Assembly (NCBI GenBank): GCA_016287245.1
Contig: JAEEWG010000001.1
Coordinates: 124,001 to 188,000, forward strand
Source: Clostridia bacterium
GTDB lineage: Bacteria; Bacillota; Clostridia; Saccharofermentanales; Saccharofermentanaceae
Reading direction: 5' to 3'
Length of the DNA: 64,000 bases
Under the pieces are notes generated by a model that had not been told where the DNA came from, did no database searches, and saw only the letters and a program-made list of their open reading frames with translations. A program made the position numbers and the translations under genes. Each line of letters begins with the position of its first letter. Positions within the stretch are counted from its first letter, which is position 1. Below, in pieces: positions 26,000 to 33,860 of the stretch.

Positions 26000-27265
26000 A
26001 TGAGTATTCAATCTGCAGAGATCATTTGCGTAGGTACTGAATTACTGATGGGACATACCCTCAACACCAATTCCTGCTTTCTGGCAAAAGAACTGGTATC
26101 TTTAGGTATCGCTTCCTACCGACAGATCGTCGTCGGTGATAATCACGATCGTCTGGCCGAGCAGATCAGGGAAAGCGCTTCCCGTGCGGATCTCGTCATC
26201 CTGACCGGCGGCCTGGGTCCGACGACTGATGACATCACTATGGGTGTTGCCGCCGAAGTTGCCGGAAAAGAACTTGTCTTCGACGAAGAGTCTTATCAGA
26301 ACATGAGTGATTATTTCCGCCGTCTTTGCAGAAATATGCCGAAGAATAACCGCAAGCAGGCTATGCTTCCGGAAGGCGCAACGATCCTTAAGAATAATAA
26401 CGGAACTGCCCCGGGCGCGATCTTCGAGTATTCCTGCCCGACCAAAGAAGACCCTGACCGTATCGTGCATTTCGTACTGCTTCCGGGTCCGCCGTCTGAA
26501 ATGACGCTGATGTTTAGTAATGAAGTACGTCCTGTTCTTGAGAAGATGAGTGAGTATAAGTTCGTGACGAAGTTCGTCCATCTTTTCGGTATCGGCGAAT
26601 CTTCCGCTGCTGAGCGTATCTCGGATCTTATCGACGCGCAGACCAATCCGACGATTGCACCGTATGCCTCGGAAGGTGAGTGCATGTTCCGTGTGACCCA
26701 GCGTATCGAAAAGGGTGAAGAGGAGAAGGATCTGATCACGCCGATCCTCGACATCATGAAAGAGCGTTTCGGCCAGTGCATCTATGAGATCGGCGAGCGC
26801 CCGCTCAAGCAGGTTGCTTATGATCTTCTGCTTGAAAAGAATAAGACAGTCTGCTTTGCGGAAAGCTGTACCGCAGGCATGGTTTCCTCCGAATTCGTAG
26901 ATATCCCTGGTGCATCCCAGGTATTCATGGGTTCTGTGGTATCTTACGGAAATAAAGTAAAGACCAATCTTCTGGGCGTTTCTGATGATGTGCTCGACAA
27001 CTTAGGTGCTGTCAGCCGTGAGTGCGCACAGGAGATGGCTGAAGGTGCAAGAAAGCTTCTCGGCACCGATATCGCCGTATCCATCACGGGTATTGCCGGT
27101 CCGACAGGTGAAAGTGCTTTGAAGCCTGTAGGTCTTGTTTATCTCGCGATCTCCGATGAGAATGGTACGGAGGTAAAAGAAGTACACTTAAGCGGTAACA
27201 GAAGCCGTGTCCGCCATGTTGCTGTACTTCACGCATTTAATCTGATCAGAATGAGACTTTCATGA
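26000..27265 (+). CDS. cinA: CinA-family protein (MoCF-like plus NMN deamidase-like domain)
   Basis: The 421 residues have an N-terminal molybdopterin-binding-like domain (about 1-170, with GTELLMGHTLNTN and TGGLGPTTDD) and a C-terminal PncC-type domain (about 260-421, with CFAESCTAG and GIAGPTG). The C-terminal part deamidates NMN in characterised relatives, and the N-terminal part hydrolyses ADP-ribose in some. It overlaps murJ by 4 bases. In many Bacillota cinA directly precedes recA; here murJ lies between them. The NUDIX gene in the same operon might act on related ADP-ribose metabolites, which is only a contextual hint. Confidence 0.94.
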   Translation: MSIQSAEIICVGTELLMGHTLNTNSCFLAKELVSLGIASYRQIVVGDNHDRLAEQIRESASRADLVILTGGLGPTTDDITMGVAAEVAGKELVFDEESYQNMSDYFRRLCRNMPKNNRKQAMLPEGATILKNNNGTAPGAIFEYSCPTKEDPDRIVHFVLLPGPPSEMTLMFSNEVRPVLEKMSEYKFVTKFVHLFGIGESSAAERISDLIDAQTNPTIAPYASEGECMFRVTQRIEKGEEEKDLITPILDIMKERFGQCIYEIGERPLKQVAYDLLLEKNKTVCFAESCTAGMVSSEFVDIPGASQVFMGSVVSYGNKVKTNLLGVSDDVLDNLGAVSRECAQEMAEGARKLLGTDIAVSITGIAGPTGESALKPVGLVYLAISDENGTEVKEVHLSGNRSRVRHVAVLHAFNLIRMRLS

Positions 27266-28875
27266 GTAATACGCAACCTGAACTAAGCAAGAAGAAAGCT
27301 CCGGGCAAGACCCGGAGCATCACCTTTTCCACGATCATAATGATCATTGGCCTGATCCTTTCCAAAGGGTCCGGCTTTTTGCGTACCGTCCTGATCGGAC
27401 ATACCTTTTCCGAGACATACCGTGACGCTTTTATCGCGGCATTTCTGATCCCTGACTTCGTATTTGCGCTTCTTGTCGGCGGTTCTATCCAGTCGGCGAT
27501 CACTCCGACGCTTTCCAAGGCAATCGAGACGAAGACGCAGAGGAAGACCTGGCGCGGTGTCAGCATCTTCATTACGTGGATGGGCCTTTTCGTACTGACG
27601 TTTGTTGCGATCTGTGAAGTCTTTTCCAATTATCTCTATAAGTTCTTTAACCAGGGCAAGAGTGAGGATGTCATCCGCCTTGCCGGAAATATGGCTAGAA
27701 CACTCTATCCGCAGATCTTCTTCATGATGCTTGCCGCTCTTTGTATCGGTGTTTTAAATGCCTATAAGAAGTTCGGTTCCACCGCCTTTGGTCCGCCGAT
27801 CTATAACATCTGCGTTCTTCTTGCCATCGGTCTTCTCGGTGCGTCGAATGAGGAATCCCTCTATATGACGGGTGTCGGCGTTATGGCTGCGGCCATGATC
27901 TACTTTGTTTTCCAGCTCTTTATGGGCAGAAAGGAAATGGTCCATTACAAGCCCTGCCTGGATACCAAAGATCCGGAGTTCCGGTCGTTGTTCAAACTTG
28001 CGATCCCGATCCTGATCTCCGCGTCGATCGTTCAGGTCAATATGCTGCTTTTAAACTCTTTTGCGACCAGATTCGGCGACGGCCCGCTTTATGCCTTGAA
28101 CAGCGCCTCAACGCTGTGGCAGCTCCCGTACGGTATCTTTGCTGTCGGAATCGGAAATGTTATGCTTCCGTCACTTGCTTCGCATTATGCAAATAAGAAC
28201 TTTAAGGAATCGAGTAAGCTCCTTTCCACAAGTATAAAGAACGCGCTGTTCCTAACGATTCCCTGTGCCGGTATCTTCCTGATCCTGCCTCTGGATCTGG
28301 TCAAGACGCTCCTTCAGTGGTCCTCAAATGTAACGGATAAGAATATGGAAATGGCGGCGCTGTTCCTTACCGGTTACTGTGCTGCGATCGTCTTCCAGTC
28401 GGTCATTTTCATTTTGAATCAGGCATTCTATGCGATCGGACAGACGAGATTTCCGCTTTTTGCAGGTATCGTTTCCATGGTCGTCAATTTTTCGCTGTGC
28501 TTCATCCTCGTCAATCTCGGATGCGGTGCGATGTGCCTGACGATCTCCTATTCGGTATCCTGCCTTGTCAGAATGATCCTTCTGGCGCTCGTTTACTGCC
28601 GCAATAAGAAGCTTGCGCCGAGAAAGATGAAGTCTTTCCTCATTAAGTCGGCGATCTGTTTTACCTGCCTGATCCTGGGACTGCTTCTTATCCGTCTCAT
28701 TCCATATGCACCGAATAGAAAGATCCTTCAGATCGCCTGGTTCGGTGTTCGCGCGATCTTTGCATTCGTGATCTATTTCGCTATGGCTTTCGCACTTAGG
28801 ATGGATGAGCTCAAGGTCGCTTATGACCGTTATCTGAGCCGTTTCTTTCGGAAAAGATCCGCCGCCTCCAAGTAA
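27262..28875 (+). CDS. murJ: Lipid II flippase MurJ (MviN family)
   Basis: MurJ moves lipid II across the membrane for peptidoglycan synthesis. The 537 residues form about 14 transmembrane helices. The N-terminus carries the family pattern SKGSGFLRTVLIGH after a short basic leader, and an RFGDGPLYALNSASTLWQLPYGIF segment lies near the middle. It is the last gene of the proC operon, overlapping cinA by ATGA. No terminator hairpin is evident before the recA promoter, so some read-through into recA is possible. MurJ-like MOP flippases are often multiple per genome, so it could be a paralogue. Confidence 0.9.
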   Translation: MSNTQPELSKKKAPGKTRSITFSTIIMIIGLILSKGSGFLRTVLIGHTFSETYRDAFIAAFLIPDFVFALLVGGSIQSAITPTLSKAIETKTQRKTWRGVSIFITWMGLFVLTFVAICEVFSNYLYKFFNQGKSEDVIRLAGNMARTLYPQIFFMMLAALCIGVLNAYKKFGSTAFGPPIYNICVLLAIGLLGASNEESLYMTGVGVMAAAMIYFVFQLFMGRKEMVHYKPCLDTKDPEFRSLFKLAIPILISASIVQVNMLLLNSFATRFGDGPLYALNSASTLWQLPYGIFAVGIGNVMLPSLASHYANKNFKESSKLLSTSIKNALFLTIPCAGIFLILPLDLVKTLLQWSSNVTDKNMEMAALFLTGYCAAIVFQSVIFILNQAFYAIGQTRFPLFAGIVSMVVNFSLCFILVNLGCGAMCLTISYSVSCLVRMILLALVYCRNKKLAPRKMKSFLIKSAICFTCLILGLLLIRLIPYAPNRKILQIAWFGVRAIFAFVIYFAMAFALRMDELKVAYDRYLSRFFRKRSAASK

Positions 28876-28889
28876 TTGAAACCGCCTTG

Positions 28890-28922
28890 CGACAATTGTC
28901 CCAATATTCGCCCTGATTGTCG
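28890..28922. other. Nested palindrome upstream of recA
   Basis: CGACAAT at 28890 is repeated inverted as ATTGTCG at 28916, and GACAATTGTC (28891-28900) is itself a perfect palindrome. It lies about 20 bases before the recA -35. It may be an operator or a weak end to the murJ transcript. Confidence 0.35.
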
Positions 28923-28944
28923 AAAAATTGTTGTTCCAAAGGTA

Positions 28945-28973
28945 TTGACGATGTGCTAATGTATTGTTAAGAT
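28945..28973 (+). promoter_or_regulatory. Promoter of recA
   Basis: TTGACG, 17 bases, TAAGAT, with the predicted transcription start just before the SOS box. Confidence 0.7.
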
Positions 28974-28983
28974 TAATGACAAA

Positions 28984-28997
28984 GGAACGAATGTTCG
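28984..28997. promoter_or_regulatory. LexA/DinR SOS box
   Basis: GGAACGAATGTTCG agrees with the Bacillota SOS box CGAACATATGTTCG at 11 of 14 positions, keeping the key GAAC-N4-GTTC. It lies between the recA -10 and ribosome-binding site, where LexA would block transcription. No lexA gene is in the window. Confidence 0.8.
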
Positions 28998-29011
28998 GCA
29001 AGGAGGAAGTT

Positions 29012-30121
29012 ATGGCTAAGAAAGATTCCAACAAGTCTACGCAGGATGTATCGAAGAAGGTCGATAGTGAGAGAGCCAAGGCGCTGGATGCAGCGTTGAT
29101 GCAGATAGAGAAGCAGTTCGGTAAGGGCGCGGTCATGCGTCTTGGAGAACAGACAGGTATGGTCGTGGATGTCATTCCGACCGGTGCACTTACACTGGAC
29201 CTGGCCCTCGGTGTCGGCGGTCTTCCGAAGGGAAGGATCATCGAGATCTATGGACCTGAGTCTTCCGGTAAGACGACGGTTGCTCTTCACGCTGTAGCTG
29301 AAGCTCAGAAGCAGGGTGGCACAGCAGCATTTATCGACGCTGAGCATGCACTTGATCCGGTATATGCAGCGAAGATCGGTGTAAATATCGATGAACTCAT
29401 CGTTTCCCAGCCGGATACCGGTGAGCAGGCACTTGAGATCACGGAAGCACTTGTCCGTTCCGGTGCGGTTGATGTTGTTGTTATTGACTCTGTTGCGGCT
29501 CTCGTTCCGAAGGCGGAGATCGATGGTGAGATGGGTGATTCCCATGTAGGTCTTCAGGCCAGACTCATGTCCCAGGCACTCCGTAAACTTGCCGGTATCA
29601 TCAGCAAGTCCAGCACAGTATGTATCTTTATCAACCAGCTCCGTGAAAAAGTCGGTGTCATGTTCGGTAATCCGGAGACGACACCTGGCGGACGTGCGTT
29701 GAAATTCTATTCCTCTGTACGTCTCGATGTCCGTCGTGTGGAATCCTTAAGAAACGGCGGTGAAGTCATTGGTAACCATACCCGCGTAAAGGTCGTTAAG
29801 AATAAGGTAGCTCCGCCGTTCAGAGAAGCAGAGTTCGATATCATGTACGGCGAAGGCATTTCGAAGGAAGGCTGCATCATTGACCTTGCAGTAGATAAGG
29901 ACATTATGGAGAAGAGCGGTTCCTGGTTCGCCTATAATGGTCAGAAGATCGGTCAGGGCAAGGATAACGCGAAGACCTATCTCAAGGAGCATCCGGAGAT
30001 GAGAGATGAGATCGAAGAGAAGATCCGTGCCTCCCTGTCCGGTAAAGAAGCTCCGGAAGAATCTGTAGCCGCAGATAACAGCGATGACGACGAGGAAGAA
30101 TTCCTCGGCATCGATATCTGA
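29012..30121 (+). CDS. recA: Recombinase RecA
   Basis: RecA carries out strand exchange and triggers LexA cleavage. The 369 residues include Walker A GPESSGKT at 81-88, [14 protein letters not shown] as Walker B, and the QALRKLAG and [20 protein letters not shown] loops. The C-terminus ends in an acidic tail, as is usual. The ATG at 29012 is chosen because AAGGAGG lies 5 bases upstream; in-frame starts before it fall in the promoter and SOS box. It is followed 5 bases later by recX. Confidence 0.98.
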   Translation: MAKKDSNKSTQDVSKKVDSERAKALDAALMQIEKQFGKGAVMRLGEQTGMVVDVIPTGALTLDLALGVGGLPKGRIIEIYGPESSGKTTVALHAVAEAQKQGGTAAFIDAEHALDPVYAAKIGVNIDELIVSQPDTGEQALEITEALVRSGAVDVVVIDSVAALVPKAEIDGEMGDSHVGLQARLMSQALRKLAGIISKSSTVCIFINQLREKVGVMFGNPETTPGGRALKFYSSVRLDVRRVESLRNGGEVIGNHTRVKVVKNKVAPPFREAEFDIMYGEGISKEGCIIDLAVDKDIMEKSGSWFAYNGQKIGQGKDNAKTYLKEHPEMRDEIEEKIRASLSGKEAPEESVAADNSDDDEEEFLGIDI

Positions 30122-30126
30122 TTTCC

Positions 30127-30612
30127 ATGATGGATCAGAAGCAATATAGTGAAGCAAGAAACAAAGCGATCGCCCATATAGGCATCGCTGTTTCTTCATC
30201 CGGGAAAATCCGGGATTTTCTTACGGAGAAGGGCTATGACCGGGAAGTGATCGAGGAAGTCATCGAGCAGCTTTCTGAGGATAAGTATGTGGATGACGTC
30301 CGGTATGCCAAGAAGATCCTGCGTTCCCGCTCAGGATCGAAAGCCGAGGGTAGAGCGAAACTTCGCGCACGGCTCGAAGCGAACGGCATCGCGGATGATG
30401 TGATCGACGATCTTCTTCGTAGAAAAGAGTATTCCGATGAAGTCACTATCCTTGACGTTATTTCCGACCGTTTCCCGCCGGAGAGCTTTTCCGAAGATCC
30501 GAAAGAAGCAAAGAAGCAGCTCGTGAAGGCTGTTCGGTATCTCGAAAGCCGCGGATATTCTTCTTCGCTTGCGCTTTCATCTTTCCGAAAGATCGTGGAT
30601 GATGTAGAATAA
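30127..30612 (+). CDS. recX: Regulatory protein RecX
   Basis: RecX binds and restrains RecA filaments. The 161 residues have the tandem three-helix repeats of the family, with SSGKIRDFLTEKGYD, YVDDVRYA and YLESRGYSSSLAL segments. The protein is on the short side for Bacillota RecX (often 200 or more). Two adjacent ATG codons at 30127 and 30130 are possible starts, and neither has a convincing ribosome-binding site, so translation may depend on ribosomes finishing recA 5 bases upstream. It is therefore expected to be made in small amounts and under SOS control with recA. Confidence 0.9.
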   Translation: MMDQKQYSEARNKAIAHIGIAVSSSGKIRDFLTEKGYDREVIEEVIEQLSEDKYVDDVRYAKKILRSRSGSKAEGRAKLRARLEANGIADDVIDDLLRRKEYSDEVTILDVISDRFPPESFSEDPKEAKKQLVKAVRYLESRGYSSSLALSSFRKIVDDVE

Positions 30613-30643
30613 CCTGTAATCAATCTATATGAGGCAGGTCCAT

Positions 30644-31987
30644 ATGAGTACTAAACATACGGTTTCCATGATCACATTAGGCTGCTCGAAGAATCTCGTC
30701 GATGCAGAATGTATGACCGCGATCCTGAAAAAGGACGGCTATGAGATGGTCGATGATCTTTCCCAGGCGGAAGCGGCGATCATTAACACTTGCGGTTTTA
30801 TCGAGAGTGCGAAGAAAGAAGCTATCGATACGATCCTTGATGTGGCCAGGCTGAAAGGAAAAAGAAAGAAACTGAAGTATATCATCGTATCCGGATGCCT
30901 TTCCCAGAGATACCCCGACGAGATCAGAAAGTCTCTTCCGGAAGTGGATGCCGTACTTGGAACCTCCCATTATCAGGATATTTCCGAAGTGGTCGGAAAA
31001 CTTTTTGAGAAGGATCAGTTCGGCTGGAACGACTATATCGGAAAACCCGGAAGTCTTTCCCATATGATGAAAGACAGAGAAGTGTCCACGAATCCTTTTG
31101 CGTGGCTGAAGATCGCAGAGGGATGCAGTAACGGCTGCGCATTCTGTGCGATCCCCGGTATCCGCGGTAAATACATCTCCCGTCCGATGGAAGATATACT
31201 CGAAGAAGCAAAATTCCTTGTATCAAAAGGAAATAAAGAGATCATCCTTGCGGCCCAGGATACGACAGGCTATGGTAAGGATCTTTATAAGAAGAGAATG
31301 CTCCCGGAGCTCCTTTCTAAACTGAGTAGAATCAAAGGTGTCTCGTCGATCCGCATTATGTATGCCTATATTGACGGAATAACAGATGAACTTATCGAGG
31401 AAATGGCCCGAAACAGGAAAGTGCTTCATTATCTCGATATCCCCGTACAGCACGGCGACGATGAGATCTTAAAGAAGATGAGAAGAAGAGATACCGTCTC
31501 TTCCATTACAAAAACCCTGGAAAAGCTTCGCAAGGCTATGCCGGACATCGTGATCCGTTCGACGGTCATGGTCGGTTTCCCCGGAGAAAAGAAGGAAAAC
31601 TTCCAAAATCTCCTTAAGAACCTGAAAGTATGGAGATTCCAGTGCCTCGGCTGCTTTATCTATTCCCCGGAAGAGAAGACTATGGGCTACAATATGCATC
31701 CGCGTGTGAGAAAAGATGTCTCCCAGAGAAGATATGAAAAGGTCATGGAGCTTCAGCAGGAGATCTCCCTTTCCTACCATCAGGCCATGGTGGGCAAAAC
31801 TGTCAATGTGACTATTGATTCTGTATCCGATGATGGTATATTCTACTTGGGGCGTTCCTATGCACAGGCACCGGAAGTGGATCCTGTGATCTATGTGGCT
31901 TCTACGACCCGGCCTCTTGAAATCGGAGACCAGGTCAAAGTGAAGATCATGGAATGCACGCCTTATGATTTAACAGGAGTTACATAA
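30644..31987 (+). CDS. rimO: Ribosomal protein S12 methylthiotransferase RimO
   Basis: RimO is a radical-SAM enzyme that adds a methylthio group to an Asp of ribosomal protein S12. The 447 residues have the N-terminal cluster Cys14, Cys50 and Cys85, the radical-SAM CxxxCxxC at Cys161, 165 and 168 within GCSNGCAFCAIPGIRG, which is the form typical of RimO, and a C-terminal TRAM domain (about 375-447). The ATG at 30644 is chosen because AGGCAGG lies 5 bases upstream; the ATG at 30629 has no such site. MiaB and MtaB are the alternatives but fit less well. pgsA starts 3 bases after it. Confidence 0.93.
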   Translation: MSTKHTVSMITLGCSKNLVDAECMTAILKKDGYEMVDDLSQAEAAIINTCGFIESAKKEAIDTILDVARLKGKRKKLKYIIVSGCLSQRYPDEIRKSLPEVDAVLGTSHYQDISEVVGKLFEKDQFGWNDYIGKPGSLSHMMKDREVSTNPFAWLKIAEGCSNGCAFCAIPGIRGKYISRPMEDILEEAKFLVSKGNKEIILAAQDTTGYGKDLYKKRMLPELLSKLSRIKGVSSIRIMYAYIDGITDELIEEMARNRKVLHYLDIPVQHGDDEILKKMRRRDTVSSITKTLEKLRKAMPDIVIRSTVMVGFPGEKKENFQNLLKNLKVWRFQCLGCFIYSPEEKTMGYNMHPRVRKDVSQRRYEKVMELQQEISLSYHQAMVGKTVNVTIDSVSDDGIFYLGRSYAQAPEVDPVIYVASTTRPLEIGDQVKVKIMECTPYDLTGVT

Positions 31988-31990
31988 TAG

Positions 31991-32620
31991 ATGAATCTGC
32001 CAAATAAATTATCGCTCATGAGGATCATACTGGTCCCGTTTATCCTTCTTTTTATGCTCCCGATCCATATCGGATCCTTTGCCCCCTCTGGCTGGAACGA
32101 GTTTATCGTGGAGTACGGTATGATCGTGGCTGCAGCTCTTTTCGTAATCGCATCCGTTACGGATCTTCTGGATGGGAAGATCGCGAGAAAGTATAACCTT
32201 ATTACTAATCTTGGGAAGTTCCTGGATTCTCTTGCTGATAAGATGCTCATCATCTCGGTGCTGATCGCCTTTGTCGATCTAAACCGTATCTCTGCTGTAT
32301 GGGTATGTATCATCGTGCTCCGTGAGTTTGCCGTAACGGGTATCCGTATGCTGGCCAGTGCCAAGGGTGTGGTCATGGCAGCCAAGATGATCGGTAAGGT
32401 CAAGACCGTGACTCAGATGGTCGCAGTGACCTACCTGATGTTCGAGTCGCTCCTGATCCGGATCTTCTCTGCGGCGAATGGCTCCTGGGATAAGATCGAC
32501 ATCACGAATAATGTCCAGCTCGTGGGCAATATCCTGTTCCTGATCTGTGTACTCATGACCATTATTTCAGGTATGGATTACCTTCTGAAAAACCTCGAAT
32601 ACTTCAAAGAAGAGAAGTAA
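31991..32620 (+). CDS. pgsA: CDP-diacylglycerol-glycerol-3-phosphate phosphatidyltransferase
   Basis: PgsA makes phosphatidylglycerol phosphate at the membrane. The 209 residues form about five transmembrane helices. The CDP-alcohol phosphotransferase motif DG-x2-AR-x8-G-x3-D-x3-D is visible from TDLLDGKIARK to GKFLDSLADK. It follows rimO closely, a pairing frequent in Clostridia, and ends the recA operon. No terminator hairpin is evident before the acpP promoter. Confidence 0.95.
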   Translation: MNLPNKLSLMRIILVPFILLFMLPIHIGSFAPSGWNEFIVEYGMIVAAALFVIASVTDLLDGKIARKYNLITNLGKFLDSLADKMLIISVLIAFVDLNRISAVWVCIIVLREFAVTGIRMLASAKGVVMAAKMIGKVKTVTQMVAVTYLMFESLLIRIFSAANGSWDKIDITNNVQLVGNILFLICVLMTIISGMDYLLKNLEYFKEEK

Positions 32621-32665
32621 TTGTTTGATTTTCAAAATATTTACGGTTTTTATTGGATTTATGTA

Positions 32666-32694
32666 TTGACAAATTGAATTTCTTCAATTAAAAA
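32666..32694 (+). promoter_or_regulatory. acpP promoter with an operator-like inverted repeat in its spacer
   Basis: TTGACA, 17 bases, TAAAAA. The spacer is filled by AATTGAA-TTTC-TTCAATT (32672-32689), a perfect 7-bp inverted repeat that touches the -10. A dimeric repressor bound there would block the promoter. FabT-type MarR regulators use AT-rich palindromes at fatty-acid genes, but this sequence does not match the FabT consensus exactly. Confidence 0.55.
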
Positions 32695-32742
32695 CATATA
32701 TGAAGATTGCAAGAGCGCAATTTTGACAGGAGGTTTTAGAAA

Positions 32743-32982
32743 ATGTCATCTGATAGTGTATTTGAAAGTGTAAAATCGATTCTCGTTGATCAATTGAATA
32801 TTTCTGAAGATAGCGTACAAATGGATTCTCTTTTCGTAGATGATCTTAATGCAGATTCTCTCGATATGGTAGAGCTGGTTATGGCTATGGAGCAGGAATT
32901 CAACATCTCGATCCCGGACGAAGAAGCTGAGCGCATCAAGACTGTTGGCGACGCAGTAGAGTTCATCAAGGGCAAGATGTGA
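32743..32982 (+). CDS. acpP: Acyl carrier protein
   Basis: The 79-residue acidic protein carries growing fatty acids on a 4'-phosphopantetheine attached to the Ser in [10 protein letters not shown] (here [10 protein letters not shown], near residue 38). Length and sequence are standard for AcpP. AGGAGG lies before the ATG. It precedes rnc, the usual acpP-rnc-smc order, but a terminator at 33005 separates it from rnc. Confidence 0.96.
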   Translation: MSSDSVFESVKSILVDQLNISEDSVQMDSLFVDDLNADSLDMVELVMAMEQEFNISIPDEEAERIKTVGDAVEFIKGKM

Positions 32983-33004
32983 TCCATCATTACAAATAGC
33001 TGAT

Positions 33005-33048
33005 AAAAGGGACTGACTTCGAAAAGAGGACAGTCCCTTATTTTTTTG
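33005..33048 (+). terminator. Terminator of acpP
   Basis: AAGGGACTG pairs with CAGTCCCTT around a 15-base loop, then seven T. It ends less than 40 bases before the rnc start, so rnc may be read by partial read-through. Confidence 0.85.
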
Positions 33049-33084
33049 CTATACTTTTATAAGAAATCCGGATGGGAAGTCTTT

Positions 33085-33792
33085 ATGGAAAGAAAGTATC
33101 TGCCAATTCACGAAAAACTTGAGGAGAGGATCTCGTATACCTTTAAGGAAAAAGAGTTCCTGCTTCTTGCGCTTACCCATTCGACCTACGCGTACGAGCA
33201 CAGAAAATTCGGCGTAATCTCCAATCAGCGCCTGGAATTCCTGGGCGATGCGATCCTTGACTTCATTGTCGGCGAAGAGATGTATACCCGCATGAGTGAT
33301 TGGGATGAAGGTATGCTTTCGAAGACCCGCGCCCTGGTGGTATGTGAGAAGACCCTTTCCAAGGTCGCAGAGTCCCTTTCGATCGGAGAGCTGCTGTTCC
33401 TCGGAAAAGGCGAAGAAGCTACTGGCGGACGGGAAAAGATCTCGACGCTTGCCGATACGATGGAATCCCTTTTCGCCGCCATTTATCTCGACGACGGATT
33501 TGAAAGCGCGAAGAAAGTCGTTCTTTCCTGTCTTCGTCCGTATATCGAGCTGGCCTTAAAGGGCGAACTGATTTTTGACTATAAGAGCCGTCTTCTGGAA
33601 AAAGCCCAGATCAAGAGCGATCCGCATCAGGTCTCTTTTGAAGTGGTAAGAGAAGAAGGTCCTGTACATGACCGTATTTTCGAGGTCGCGGTAAAGATCG
33701 ATGACCAGGAGATCGTCCGGGCGGAAGGCCGTTCGAAGAAGCAGGCGGAGCAGGAAGCATCACGTCTAGCGCTTTCGATCTGGAAAGCATAA
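33085..33792 (+). CDS. rnc: Ribonuclease III
   Basis: RNase III cuts double-stranded RNA, including rRNA precursors. The 235 residues have the catalytic signature QRLEFLGDAILDF near residues 50-62 and the second acidic site near DTMESLFAAIYLDDG, followed by a double-stranded-RNA-binding domain (about 160-233, ending ASRLALSIWKA). The ATG at 33085 is preceded by GGGAAG; upstream in-frame codons overlap the acpP terminator. As RNase III controls pnp in other bacteria, the pnp leader in this window is a possible target. Confidence 0.96.
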   Translation: MERKYLPIHEKLEERISYTFKEKEFLLLALTHSTYAYEHRKFGVISNQRLEFLGDAILDFIVGEEMYTRMSDWDEGMLSKTRALVVCEKTLSKVAESLSIGELLFLGKGEEATGGREKISTLADTMESLFAAIYLDDGFESAKKVVLSCLRPYIELALKGELIFDYKSRLLEKAQIKSDPHQVSFEVVREEGPVHDRIFEVAVKIDDQEIVRAEGRSKKQAEQEASRLALSIWKA

Positions 33793-33819
33793 GCTTTTAC
33801 CGTAAAATCCCATATGTTG

Positions 33820-33828
33820 TGTTATAAT
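33820..33828 (+). promoter_or_regulatory. Extended -10 promoter of smc
   Basis: TGTTATAAT is a perfect -10 with the TGn extension, 32 bases before the smc start. The -35 is poor, which an extended -10 can compensate. Confidence 0.5.
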
Positions 33829-33860
33829 GAATCTTCGAGATAAAAGAAACGAGACGATCC

